Source: an uncultured Bacteroidota bacterium
GTDB taxonomy: Bacteria > Bacteroidota > Bacteroidia > Chitinophagales > Chitinophagaceae
Assembly: GCA_946479055.1 (NCBI GenBank)
Contig: CAMLEX010000179.1
Location: 1-8,338, forward strand
Reading direction: 5' to 3'
DNA length: 8,338 nt
Shown here piece by piece: positions 1 through 7,081 of this stretch. The notes under the pieces are model-generated. The model saw nothing but the letters and a program-made list of their open reading frames with translations. It was not told the origin of the DNA and made no database searches. Made by a program: the position numbers and the translations under genes. Numbering within the stretch: position 1 is the first letter of the stretch; each line of letters starts with the position of its first letter.

Positions 1-278
1 TCCCAATTTAATTCAATCGGGTTCTCTACTTCTCCATCAAGCACCAATCTCCATTCCGTTAATGAAATATCGGGTTGAATGCCGAGATCGAGCACCGGCC
101 ATTTTTTTGTGATGGTTTGTCCTACCGGTAATACGGGCATCCCATGCCGATTAGGATTTCCTTTACCCATTGGTTTGTTGTCGGCAACAGATGGAGTGAG
201 TTGTATTTTTTCTTCAAATCTTGCTTTCAGTTTCATCCGTGCATCAACAACACGTTTTAGTTTTTCTGATTCTTCCAT
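1..278 (-). CDS. Sulfite-oxidase-like molybdopterin-dependent oxidoreductase, N-terminal part
   Basis: The reverse strand from the ATG at 278 encodes 92 residues before the window ends, so only the N-terminus is visible. After a charged, lysine-rich leader of about 25 residues comes NRHGMPVLPVGQTITKKWPV (residues 43-62), then LDLG and ISLTEWRL...GEVENP (71-88). This arrangement, with a P-x-GQ segment, a WPVLDLG turn and then the first strands of the molybdopterin-binding fold, is typical of bacterial sulfite-oxidase-like proteins (COG2041). These use a Mo-molybdopterin cofactor for oxygen-atom transfer; the substrate of this subgroup is generally unknown. The conserved molybdenum-ligating cysteine lies beyond the edge and cannot be checked. 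No Tat signal is seen, which suggests a cytoplasmic enzyme. The frame stays open upstream of the ATG without another good start, so 278 is preferred. It is divergent from the SDR gene. Confidence 0.82.
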   Translation of the reverse strand, partial: MEESEKLKRVVDARMKLKARFEEKIQLTPSVADNKPMGKGNPNRHGMPVLPVGQTITKKWPVLDLGIQPDISLTEWRLVLDGEVENPIELNW

Positions 279-468
279 GAGTTTAAAATTACTGATTAAA
301 ATAAGGCGGCCTGTTATATGGTTGTAGTTATAACTTCCTATAAGAAAAAACTTACCCGCAAGAAAACAATTTTTCTTGTTCCGTGTTTTAATCGCAGATT
401 GCTTTTAATGATGGTTTCTTCCTGTTATAAAAGCAATATATTCCTGCATACATCTAAATAAAACAACA
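279..468. promoter_or_regulatory. Divergent intergenic region
   Basis: This AT-rich spacer of 190 bp lies between the outward-facing oxidoreductase (minus) and SDR (plus) genes, so it must hold start signals for both. I find no convincing full -33/-7 Bacteroidota promoter pair on either strand. On the minus strand a TAAGTTTT (rc of 346-353) resembles a -7 box, but its -33 partner is wrongly spaced. Neither start has a purine-rich Shine-Dalgarno site; the SDR is preceded by an A-rich AAATAAAACAACA, which is usual for Bacteroidota. Confidence 0.4.
359..378. repeat. Perfect 8-bp inverted repeat with 4-nt loop
   Basis: CAAGAAAA (359-366) and TTTTCTTG (371-378) are exact reverse complements separated by CAAT. 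The element sits about 80-90 bp from either start codon in the divergent spacer. It could be a regulator binding site or a small hairpin. The AT-rich composition makes chance occurrence possible, and there is no GC-rich stem to suggest a terminator. Confidence 0.4.
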
Positions 469-1305
469 ATGAGTAAAGTATGGTTTATCACAGGTTGCTC
501 TACCGGCTTTGGCCGTGAACTGGCCAAACATGTATTGGAACTGGGATACAGGGCGGCTGTCACTTCCCGTAATATCAACGATGTAAAAGACATTGTAGCG
601 CAATATCCTGACACGGCTGTTGCCATCAAACTGGATGTAACGAAACCAGGTGAAGTAAAAGCGGCGGTACAACAGGCTCAATCCGCTTTTAAACAAATTG
701 ATGTATTGGTTAATAATGCCGGCATTGGTTATTTTGGCGCTATAGAAGAAAGCGAGGATGAAGAAGTGCGCCGTATGTTTGAGATAAACTTTTGGGGATT
801 AGCAAATGTAACCAAAGAAGTATTGCCCATTATGCGCAAACAACGCAACGGTCATATTGTAAATATCTCTTCTATCGGTGGCATCGCTGCGTTTCCCGGT
901 ATTGGGTTTTACAATGCTACCAAATTTGCAGTAACCGGTTATTCCGAAGCATTGGCAAAAGAAACAGCACACCTGGGTATTAAAGTAACTGTTGTAGCTC
1001 CCAGTGGTTTCCGTACTGACTGGGCCGGACGTTCAGCCAATAACAGTAAAATAGTAATCGATGATTATGCCCCGTCGGCACATACCAATAAAGATACTAT
1101 CCGTGCATACAGTGGCAATCAACCCGGTGATCCTGTTCGTGCAGTCAAAGCCATTGTAAAAGTGGTAGAATCAGAGAATCCGCCTTTGCGATTGTTATTA
1201 GGAGCGGGAGCCTTAAAAGGTGGTCGCAACAAATTGGCGGAACTGCAAAAAGATTTTGATGTATGGGAAGAAACAACCCTGGGCGCCGATCATCCGAAAG
1301 AATAA
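469..1305 (+). CDS. Short-chain dehydrogenase/reductase (SDR), classical type
   Basis: The 278-residue protein carries the full classical SDR set on one Rossmann domain: the nucleotide-binding TGCSTGFG (residues 8-15), DVT (56-58), NNAG (82-85), structural N107, catalytic S135 and Y148-x-x-x-K152. S135 sits 13 residues before Y148, as expected. The basic residue R34 after the second strand suggests NADP(H) preference. The extended C-terminal third (about 185-278) and the overall pattern resemble the 17-beta-hydroxysteroid-dehydrogenase/retinol-dehydrogenase-like SDR branch, but the true substrate cannot be read from sequence. The start at 469 places the glycine motif at the usual distance from the N-terminus. 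It is soluble, with no signal peptide. The EcsC-family gene follows after 6 bp, so the two are probably co-transcribed. The family assignment is firm and the substrate is unknown. Confidence 0.93.
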   Translation: MSKVWFITGCSTGFGRELAKHVLELGYRAAVTSRNINDVKDIVAQYPDTAVAIKLDVTKPGEVKAAVQQAQSAFKQIDVLVNNAGIGYFGAIEESEDEEVRRMFEINFWGLANVTKEVLPIMRKQRNGHIVNISSIGGIAAFPGIGFYNATKFAVTGYSEALAKETAHLGIKVTVVAPSGFRTDWAGRSANNSKIVIDDYAPSAHTNKDTIRAYSGNQPGDPVRAVKAIVKVVESENPPLRLLLGAGALKGGRNKLAELQKDFDVWEETTLGADHPKE

Positions 1306-1311
1306 CAGCAT

Positions 1312-2025
1312 ATGGATGTTTACAACCGACAGGCGATTTCAGAATTGAAAGCATGGCAAAAACAAATGCTGCGCAGGCCTTCGTTTTTTAATAATCTCTC
1401 CAAAAAAGCACAGGACAAGATCAATTCCTGGATACCGGAGAAAGTGCACAACGCTGTCACTGTTGCTATCAAACAAATGATACGGGGAGTTTTATTCGGA
1501 TCAAAATATACAACAGCCGATCCTTTAAGAAATGCCAGTCTTCAGATACGGGAAGCAAGAGTAGAAGAAAAAATAAAATTCTATCGTACTACTGCAGCGG
1601 TGGAAGGTGGAATAACAGGGGCGGGCGGCATCTTGTTGGGGCTTGCTGACTTCCCGTTACTGATTGCCATAAAAATAAAATTGCTTTTTGAAATCGCTGC
1701 CGTGTATGGATTTGACGTGGATGATTATAAAGAAAGGGTTTACCTGCTGCATATTTTTGAACTGGCATTTTCAAGTCATGCGCATCGTAAGGCGATTTAT
1801 TTAAAAATGGAAAACTGGGATCAGAAAAGTAAAGAACTACCGGCGGATATTCATCAATTCGATTGGCGTAATTTTCAGCAGCAATACAGGGATTATATTG
1901 ACCTGGCCAAGATGGCGCAATTAGTACCCGTTATTGGTGCGCCGGTAGGAGTATTGGTCAATTACAGACTGATAAGAAAGCTGGGCAAAACAGCGATGAA
2001 TGCTTACAGGATGAGATTGCTCTAA
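1312..2025 (+). CDS. EcsC family protein
   Basis: The 237-residue protein matches the EcsC family (named after the third gene of the Bacillus ecs locus, biochemical role unresolved). The signature parts are a glycine-rich hydrophobic segment, EGGITGAGGILLGLADFPLL (98-117), then a helix with LLFEIAAVYGFD (124-135), and a C-terminal LVPVIGAPVGVLVNYRL (204-220) followed by GKTAMNAYRMR (225-235). The two hydrophobic stretches could associate with or insert into the membrane. The N-terminal 90 residues are basic and helical. The start ATG lies 6 bp after the SDR stop, so translation may be coupled, and no separate promoter is visible. The gene ends near an AT-rich hairpin. Family membership is well supported; I infer no specific function. 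Confidence 0.88.
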   Translation: MDVYNRQAISELKAWQKQMLRRPSFFNNLSKKAQDKINSWIPEKVHNAVTVAIKQMIRGVLFGSKYTTADPLRNASLQIREARVEEKIKFYRTTAAVEGGITGAGGILLGLADFPLLIAIKIKLLFEIAAVYGFDVDDYKERVYLLHIFELAFSSHAHRKAIYLKMENWDQKSKELPADIHQFDWRNFQQQYRDYIDLAKMAQLVPVIGAPVGVLVNYRLIRKLGKTAMNAYRMRLL

Positions 2026-2052
2026 ATATTGACTTAATAGCATTAAATATTT
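2024..2052 (+). repeat. AT-only imperfect hairpin at the end of the EcsC gene
   Basis: AAATATT (2024-2030) pairs with AATATTT (2046-2052), and inside it TAAT (2035-2038) pairs with ATTA (2042-2045) around an AGC loop, leaving a one-sided bulge. It straddles the stop codon. The stem has no GC pairs, so it would be a weak terminator at best and may be chance in AT-rich DNA. Confidence 0.25.
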
Positions 2053-2056
2053 CTAT

Positions 2057-2150
2057 GCCTCTGTGTCTCCGTGTCGCTGTGTTTCATAATTTCTAAAGAC
2101 AAAGACTTGTTTTGAATCGCCGGTACACAGAGGCACTGAGATACAGGGAG
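2057..2150. repeat. Degenerate 8-bp tandem repeats in inverted orientation
   Basis: The left arm (2057-2082) reads as three tandem 8-mers near the consensus GTCTCTGT (GCCTCTGT, GTCTCCGT, GTCGCTGT). The right arm (2125-2150) is the reverse complement of a second degenerate triplet of the same unit (CTCCCTGT, ATCTCAGT, GCCTCTGT). The arms are separated by about 42 bp and could form an imperfect long hairpin or cruciform. Similar CTGTGTCTCTGTG strings occur in spacers of many bacterial genomes and have no settled function. The element occupies most of the spacer between the EcsC and AlkZ-like genes and codes for nothing convincing. Confidence 0.65.
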
Positions 2151-2191
2151 AGAAATACAAACATTACTGAGTAGAGCCTGGAAAATATTTT

Positions 2192-2199
2192 TACATTTG
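2192..2199 (+). promoter_or_regulatory. Possible Bacteroidota -7 promoter element
   Basis: TACATTTG matches the Bacteroidota sigma-factor -7 consensus TAnnTTTG exactly. It lies 14 bp before the AlkZ-like ATG at 2214, implying a very short leader. No TTTG -33 box is seen 19-21 bp upstream, so the assignment is tentative. Confidence 0.35.
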
Positions 2200-2213
2200 G
2201 TTTTTGAGCAGTT

Positions 2214-3281
2214 ATGACAACTGATATTATCCGACACCGCCTCTTCAATCAACAAATTGCTGAAACCAAATTCAGGGAACCTGCAGAAATAGTAAGCTGG
2301 CTTGTTGCGATGCAGGCGCAGGAATACGCTATGGCCAAATGGGCTATCGGGTTACGTTTGCCGGGGGCAACGGATGAAACCATTGAAAAAGCATTTACTG
2401 ATGGACTAATACTTCGAACTCATTTGATGCGTCCTACTTGGCATTTTGTTACACCAAAAGATATACGCTGGCTGCTTAAACTAACTGCATCTCGCGTAGA
2501 AGCGGTCAATGCTTTTACGTATCGCCAGCAGGAACTGGATAACAAAATATTTAAACGCAGCAATGATATTATTGTAAAAACATTAGAAGGCGGACAACAG
2601 CTTACACGTACAGAATTACAAGCAGCATTAAAACAAAAGAAGATCATTGCGGATGGGATACGTTTGTCTTGCCTGATGATGAAGGCTGAACTGGAAGGTA
2701 TTATTTGCAGCGGGGCGAGACGGGGCAAGCAATTCACCTATACCTTGCTGGAAGAAAGAGTGACGCCAACAAAACCATTAACAAAAAAAGAAGCACTGGC
2801 TGAATTAGCCAACCGCTATTTTACCAGCAGGGGACCCGCTACTGTAAAGGATTTTGCAACATGGTCTGGACTTTCTGTTACAGAATCCAAAGAAGGGGTT
2901 GCCATGTTATCATCATCCTTTATACATGAAATAATAAATGGACAGGAATATATTTTTATACCGAATTCATGGGATATGAACAATAAAATCCAAACCAGTT
3001 TCCTGATGCCAGATTATGATGAATATGGAATGGGATACAAGGATCGTAGCGCTATATTCAATACAAAAGTGGATCTTTCACAGTTTAAAAATGATAACCC
3101 GATATTCAATCGTATGATTATCATTGATGGGAAAATAGAAGGTACCTGGAAACGGGTTATAAAAAATAATACGGTTGCTATAGAGACAGTTCCTTTTGTA
3201 CCATTGCCGAAGACTAAACAGCAAGCTTTGGCTAAAGCGATAAAGAAGTATTGTGTGTTTGTGGGGAAGGAGATAGACTAA
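2214..3281 (+). CDS. Winged-helix DNA-binding protein, AlkZ-like DNA glycosylase family
   Basis: The 355-residue protein belongs to the HTH_42 family (PF06224, COG3214), whose studied members AlkZ and YcaQ/AlkX are DNA glycosylases that remove bulky alkylated bases and unhook interstrand crosslinks. The N-terminal segment contains Q34-A35-Q36, matching the catalytic Q-x-Q of AlkZ (YcaQ has Q-x-D). Next come RTHLMRPTWHFV (68-79), a winged-helix-like region with RGPATVKDFATWSGLS (206-221), the family's LMPDYDEYGMGYKDR (264-278) and a GTW strand near the C-terminus (310-312). The length is normal for the family and nothing appears broken. It would act on DNA in the cytoplasm. It stands alone, downstream of the repeat spacer, with the Ku/LigD operon about 400 bp further on, a compatible repair context. 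The family is secure; glycosylase activity and lesion are inferred from the motif. Confidence 0.87.
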   Translation: MTTDIIRHRLFNQQIAETKFREPAEIVSWLVAMQAQEYAMAKWAIGLRLPGATDETIEKAFTDGLILRTHLMRPTWHFVTPKDIRWLLKLTASRVEAVNAFTYRQQELDNKIFKRSNDIIVKTLEGGQQLTRTELQAALKQKKIIADGIRLSCLMMKAELEGIICSGARRGKQFTYTLLEERVTPTKPLTKKEALAELANRYFTSRGPATVKDFATWSGLSVTESKEGVAMLSSSFIHEIINGQEYIFIPNSWDMNNKIQTSFLMPDYDEYGMGYKDRSAIFNTKVDLSQFKNDNPIFNRMIIIDGKIEGTWKRVIKNNTVAIETVPFVPLPKTKQQALAKAIKKYCVFVGKEID

Positions 3282-3682
3282 ACCAACGATCAGTTTTCTC
3301 TTTCTTTAAGTAAGGAAGTTGATGAATATTTTCCAGCAGTTGGCTTCTTTGGTTTTATAGGCAATATATTAATGATCGGAGCACTACTAATAAAGAACAA
3401 GTTTACACGTACTTTGCTTCACATTTTTGGGTTGTTATCTTTCTGGTTAAGTATATTTTATTTGGGCTCTACCGTAAACGTTCACTTTAATTTTATCTTT
3501 TGTATCCCGCTATTAATATTGACAATATTTCCCTTCGTACAACGTCATCTTGTTCTCTTTTCTGTATGGCTTAGAAACTAGAGTAGAACAAACTGGTCAT
3601 GCCCGTAATTAATATATAATCTTGATTTGCAATAGCATTTCCAATCTGGCATGTTTTTTACCACCTTTTAATAAATGATTGT
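3282..3682. other. Gene-poor spacer before ku
   Basis: These 401 bp lie between the AlkZ-like gene and ku. The only coding candidate is the small membrane frame described separately. The last 100 bp (3583-3682) are AT-rich and must hold the ku-ligD promoter. A TTTG at 3626-3629 could be a -33 box, but no TAnnTTTG follows at the right distance. No terminator hairpin, RNA gene or mobile-element end is recognisable. Confidence 0.5.
3372..3581 (+). CDS. Doubtful small membrane protein, possibly a decayed gene
   Basis: The frame encodes 69 residues with two clear hydrophobic spans, LLHIFGLLSFWLSIFYLGS (about residues 15-33) and FIFCIPLLILTIFPFV (about 41-56), ending with a short basic tail. The same frame is open upstream all the way to the stop codon of the AlkZ-like gene at 3279-3281. 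There it would read ...EYFPAVGFFGFIGNIL before the ATG, so a third hydrophobic span is cut in two by this start. No ATG, GTG or TTG is available further upstream. Either the ATG gives a short two-helix protein, or this is the remnant of a slightly longer three-helix protein that lost its start. I recognise no family, and a chance AT-rich hydrophobic frame cannot be excluded. Confidence 0.3.
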   Translation: MIGALLIKNKFTRTLLHIFGLLSFWLSIFYLGSTVNVHFNFIFCIPLLILTIFPFVQRHLVLFSVWLRN

Positions 3683-4456
3683 ATGAAAGCGATCTGGACG
3701 GGCTCCATCGGCTTTGGGCTGGTGAATATCCCCATTAAAATGTACAGTGCTGTGGAAGATAGTTCCCTTGACTTGGATATGCTGGACAAAAAAGACCATT
3801 CGCACATAAAATTTAAGCGGGTCAATGAAAATACTGGTAAGGAAGTGGCCTGGGAAAATATTGTAAAAGGATACCTTATCGACGAAAAATATGTGGTGCT
3901 GGATAAAACCGATTTTGAAAAAGCCAGCCCTGAAAAAACAAAGCATATTGAGATCACCCAGTTTGTGGATGAAAAAGAGATCGACAGCACTTATTTTGAA
4001 GTGCCTTATTTCCTGGAGCCGGAAAAAACAGGAGTAAGGGCCTATACTTTATTGCGGGACGCACTGCAAAAAACCGGGAAGGCCGGAGTAGGAATGTTTG
4101 TAATGCACAATCGGGAGCATGTTGCTATTATTAAAGCAAAAGAAGATGTGATTATTCTCAACCGCATCCGTTTTGCACAGGAAATACGTTCTCCAAAAGA
4201 TCTTAACCTGCCTACGGACAAAAGCAAACCTGCCGAATTAAAAATGGCAGTTGACCTTGTCAATCAATTGAGCCAGAAGTTTGATCCCAAAAGGTACAAA
4301 GATGATTACACTGATAAATTATTAAAGATTATCAAGGCCAAATCAAAAGGAAAGGTTACTCCATTCAAACCAATGAAAGTAGTTCATTCGAAAACAGAGG
4401 ATCTGATGCAGCAATTAAAAGCCAGTCTTTCATCAGGCAAACGTAAAGTATCATGA
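3683..4456 (+). CDS. ku: Ku protein, non-homologous end-joining DNA-end binder
   Basis: The 257-residue protein is a bacterial Ku, the homodimeric ring that threads onto double-strand DNA ends and recruits LigD. It begins with the hallmark [20 protein letters not shown] (1-20). It continues through the beta-barrel core with KGY (62-64), a [16 protein letters not shown] segment (109-124) typical of the family and [14 protein letters not shown] (139-152), then helical [18 protein letters not shown] (200-217). The lysine-rich C-terminal tail (about 218-257) corresponds to the region used in LigD contact and DNA interaction in other Ku proteins. Length is normal for the minimal bacterial form. 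The start fits the conserved N-terminus exactly. Its stop overlaps the ligD start (ATGA at 4453-4456), so the two are translationally coupled. Confidence 0.97.
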   Translation: MKAIWTGSIGFGLVNIPIKMYSAVEDSSLDLDMLDKKDHSHIKFKRVNENTGKEVAWENIVKGYLIDEKYVVLDKTDFEKASPEKTKHIEITQFVDEKEIDSTYFEVPYFLEPEKTGVRAYTLLRDALQKTGKAGVGMFVMHNREHVAIIKAKEDVIILNRIRFAQEIRSPKDLNLPTDKSKPAELKMAVDLVNQLSQKFDPKRYKDDYTDKLLKIIKAKSKGKVTPFKPMKVVHSKTEDLMQQLKASLSSGKRKVS

Positions 4457-6915
4457 GCCTGGCTACTTACAATAAAAAAAGAAACTTTCGCAAAACGGCT
4501 GAGCCGGCGGGTAAAAAAGGAACAGCTGCTAAATCCCGCTTTGTTGTTCAGCGCCACCAGGCTACACAATTGCATTACGATTTCAGGTTGGAATTAGGTG
4601 GTGTTTTAAAAAGTTGGGCTGTACCCAAAGGCCCGTCTTTGAATCCGTCACAAAAAAGATTAGCCGTGATGGTGGAAGATCATCCTGTCGATTATATCAG
4701 TTTCAAAGGAAAAATACCCGAAGGCAACTATGGCGCCGGAACAGTAGAGATATGGGACAATGGCAAATTTGAACCTGTCAATGCAAGCCATGAAATAATT
4801 ACAGAGAAAGAAGCGCTGCAATCACTAAAAAAAGGAGAATTAAAATTTTTGCTGAAGGGCAAAAAGCTAAAAGGCGAATTTGTATTGATCAGACTAAAAA
4901 ATGATGAAAAAAACTGGTTACTAATAAAACATAAAGACGAATTTTCTACAAATACTATTTATAATGCTGAAGAACAAACCGGAAAGACAATACCCCAAAA
5001 AACAATTGCATCCGTCCGTCATGGAAAAGCTAAGAAAGTTAAAACATTTATTGAGCCCATGCTGGCCGGTATTACCAAAAACCCATTTGACAATGAGGAT
5101 TGGTTATTTGAAATAAAATGGGATGGTTACAGAGCCATAACAGAAATTAATAAAGACGGGATACAATTTTATTCCCGCAATGGAATTGATTTCAGCGAAC
5201 GTTTTCCTGCTATTTTCCAGGCGCTGAAGAAAATTAAACATGATGTTATACTGGACGGTGAAATCGTTTTACTGAATGAAAAAAACCTTCCTGATTTTCA
5301 AAAGTTGCAGCATTATGAAAACCATTTGAATTATCCCCTGATCTATTATGTGTTTGACATGCTGCAACTGAATGGAAAGAGTATAGAGCATCTTCCATTG
5401 GAAGAACGAAAGAAGCTATTAAAGCAGCTATTAAAAAGTAATCAAACCGTCCGGTATTGCGATCACATCAATACAAACGGAATAGCTTTCCTTGAAAAAA
5501 CAAAAGAGCAAGGCCTTGAAGGAATCATCGCCAAGAAAAAAGATAGTCAATATGCCCGGGGATACAGGAGCAAAGAATGGCTGAAAATAAAGAATATACA
5601 AAGCACCGAAGTGATTATAGCCGGTTATACCGAACCAAAAGGCGGACGTATCCATTTTGGTTCTTTGATTTTAGCTAATAAAAAAGCCCGTCCGAACGGT
5701 TCATCCGGGCGGGGAAAAGAATGGCAATACCGTGGCCATGTGGGCACGGGCTTTTCATCTGCATTGCTGGCTTCACTGAAAAAAAAGATGAAACCCCTGG
5801 AAACAAAAGAATCTCCTTTCAAAACCAAAGTGCCTTTGAATGGAGAAGTGACTTGGTTAAAACCAAAGTTGGTTGCCGATATTGCTTATACAGAAGTAAC
5901 AAGGGACAATATATTTCGTCATCCTGTTTTCCTGCGACTGCGGGAAGAAAAGGAAACTAAAGATATAAATGAAGAAGTCATGGAAGAGATTACAGAAGTA
6001 AAAAGAAATGAAGAAATAAAAGTGGGTAAATATAAAGTGGCTGTAACCAACAGGCATAAAATATTCTGGCCCGATGAAGGTTATACCAAAGGTGATGTAA
6101 TTGACTATTATGATAAAATGGCCGATTATATTTTGCCTCATTTAAAAGACAGGCCGCTTTCGTTAAAAAGAAATCCCAACGGTATACGGGATGAAGGTTT
6201 TTTTCATAAAGATGCCGGCGAAAATGCTCCTGACTATGTTGATGTATTCAAAGTAAAAAGTGAAAGCAGCAATAAGATCATTGATTATATCGTATGCAAC
6301 AATAAGGCGACATTGTTATACCTGGCCAACTTCGGTTGTATAGAAATAAATCCCTGGAACAGTACAACAAAAAAGCCTGATAATCCTACCTGGATGGTCA
6401 TTGATATAGATCCTTCATCCAAAAATAAATTTACCGAAGTAGTGGATGTGGCACTGACTACAAAAATGGTATTGGATAACGCAGGTGTTGCATCGTATTG
6501 TAAAACCTCTGGGTCTTCCGGGTTGCATGTCTATGTGCCGATGAAAAATAAGTATGACTATAAAACAGTCAAGGATTTTGCGAAAATCGTTGCTTCGCTG
6601 GTACAGGAACAGTTGCCCAAAACAACTTCGTTGGAAAGGTCATTAAGCAAGCGGGGTGAAAAAATTTACATTGACTATCTTCAAAACAGCGGTGGGCAAA
6701 CATTAGCATCTGTATATAGTTTACGGCCCCAAAAAGGAGCAACCGCTTCAACAGCTCTGGATTGGAAGGAAGTGAATCATAAACTGCATCCATCTCAATT
6801 CACAATTGAAAACATATTGGAGAGAGTTAAAAAGAAAGGCGATTTGTTTCAGCCTGTAATTTCAGATTCTACTAATATTGATAAAGCATTGAAAAGTCTG
6901 AACCGGGTTTTGTAG
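4453..6915 (+). CDS. ligD: Multifunctional DNA ligase D (PE-LIG-POL), NHEJ
   Basis: The 820-residue protein carries all three LigD activities in the PE-LIG-POL order. The phosphoesterase domain (about 25-165) has H35, H41, D43, R45, H77 and Y81 with the same spacing as the metal-binding and catalytic residues of Pseudomonas LigD. The ATP-dependent ligase domain (about 197-500) has the adenylation motif EIKWDG with nucleophile K222, SRNG (241-244), DGEIVLL (268-274), EGIIAKKK (356-363) and WLKIK (376-380), followed by an OB fold with GTGFS (431-435). After a charged linker (about 497-525), the AEP-type polymerase domain (525-820) has D651-x-D653, [11 protein letters not shown] (686-696) and D741. 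All three sites look intact. It trims, fills and seals ends held by Ku. The start gives [10 protein letters not shown], a usual LigD N-terminus, and overlaps the ku stop by 4 bp. One oddity is an apparent short insertion at residues 412-420, encoded by a GC-rich palindrome. Confidence 0.97.
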   Translation: MSLATYNKKRNFRKTAEPAGKKGTAAKSRFVVQRHQATQLHYDFRLELGGVLKSWAVPKGPSLNPSQKRLAVMVEDHPVDYISFKGKIPEGNYGAGTVEIWDNGKFEPVNASHEIITEKEALQSLKKGELKFLLKGKKLKGEFVLIRLKNDEKNWLLIKHKDEFSTNTIYNAEEQTGKTIPQKTIASVRHGKAKKVKTFIEPMLAGITKNPFDNEDWLFEIKWDGYRAITEINKDGIQFYSRNGIDFSERFPAIFQALKKIKHDVILDGEIVLLNEKNLPDFQKLQHYENHLNYPLIYYVFDMLQLNGKSIEHLPLEERKKLLKQLLKSNQTVRYCDHINTNGIAFLEKTKEQGLEGIIAKKKDSQYARGYRSKEWLKIKNIQSTEVIIAGYTEPKGGRIHFGSLILANKKARPNGSSGRGKEWQYRGHVGTGFSSALLASLKKKMKPLETKESPFKTKVPLNGEVTWLKPKLVADIAYTEVTRDNIFRHPVFLRLREEKETKDINEEVMEEITEVKRNEEIKVGKYKVAVTNRHKIFWPDEGYTKGDVIDYYDKMADYILPHLKDRPLSLKRNPNGIRDEGFFHKDAGENAPDYVDVFKVKSESSNKIIDYIVCNNKATLLYLANFGCIEINPWNSTTKKPDNPTWMVIDIDPSSKNKFTEVVDVALTTKMVLDNAGVASYCKTSGSSGLHVYVPMKNKYDYKTVKDFAKIVASLVQEQLPKTTSLERSLSKRGEKIYIDYLQNSGGQTLASVYSLRPQKGATASTALDWKEVNHKLHPSQFTIENILERVKKKGDLFQPVISDSTNIDKALKSLNRVL
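5680..5710 (-). repeat. GC-rich palindrome with A-run inside ligD, terminator-like on the minus strand
   Basis: GCCCG (5686-5690) and CGGGC (5706-5710) form the outer stem, and GAAC/GTTC-type pairing around a CCG loop forms an inner 4-bp stem, with a two-base mismatch between them. Six A bases (5680-5685) flank it. Read on the minus strand it is a hairpin followed by TTTTTT, the shape of an intrinsic terminator. On the plus strand it is translated in frame as ARPNGSSGR inside the LigD OB fold. The structure is visible; whether it terminates antisense transcription or is simply an inserted palindrome is not known. Confidence 0.5.
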
Positions 6916-6990
6916 GATTATTGGGATTACTGAGAAACATGAGGTCATTTCTTGCACTGGCCGTAGCCATAATAGGGCAGCGTTGAAGAT

Positions 6991-7066
6991 CTTTGCGTCC
7001 GTTGTTCCTTTGCGTACTTTGCGTGAAATAAACATTGAAAATTATTCTCCATCCTTTGCGTGAAAT
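6991..7066. repeat. CTTTGCGT short repeats in spacer
   Basis: The 8-mer CTTTGCGT occurs four times: 6991-6998, 7008-7015, 7017-7024 and 7054-7061. The last two extend to an identical 13-mer CTTTGCGTGAAAT (7017-7029 and 7054-7066). The reverse complement, ACGCAAAG, resembles a short repeat often found in intergenic regions of bacterial genomes, with no agreed role. The array fills the 166-bp spacer between ligD and the Gfo/Idh/MocA gene and ends 15 bp before that gene's start, so it may lie in its leader. No promoter or terminator is clear here. Confidence 0.65.
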
Positions 7067-7081
7067 CTGTAATTTCCTTGC

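Noticed and set aside
79..327. Plus-strand open frame of 82 codons near the left edge
   Set aside because: It runs antisense to the recognisable sulfite-oxidase-like N-terminus and has no family features.
2043..2255. Open frame on the minus strand with a TETQRHRN-like N-terminal stretch
   Set aside because: It is the translation of the short repeats plus the start of the AlkZ-like gene read backwards; no protein-like composition.
3598..3653. CATGCC and GGCATG arms upstream of ku
   Set aside because: Only 6 bp with a 44-bp gap, expected by chance.
5682..5755. 10-bp perfect arms AAAAGCCCGT and ACGGGCTTTT, 54 bp apart in ligD
   Set aside because: The right arm is the coding sequence of the conserved GTGFS motif, so the match is probably coincidental, although the left arm belongs to the palindrome reported separately.
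5857..6141. Minus-strand frame rich in Phe/Ile/Tyr
   Set aside because: It is a shadow of lysine-rich ligD codons read in reverse, which produce artificial hydrophobic residues.
6916..6990. Terminator after ligD
   Set aside because: No stem with a following T-run could be found in this stretch.
6991..7066. Possible CRISPR array
   Set aside because: Repeat units are only 8-13 bp with irregular spacing of 9, 17 and 37 bp, and no cas genes are present.
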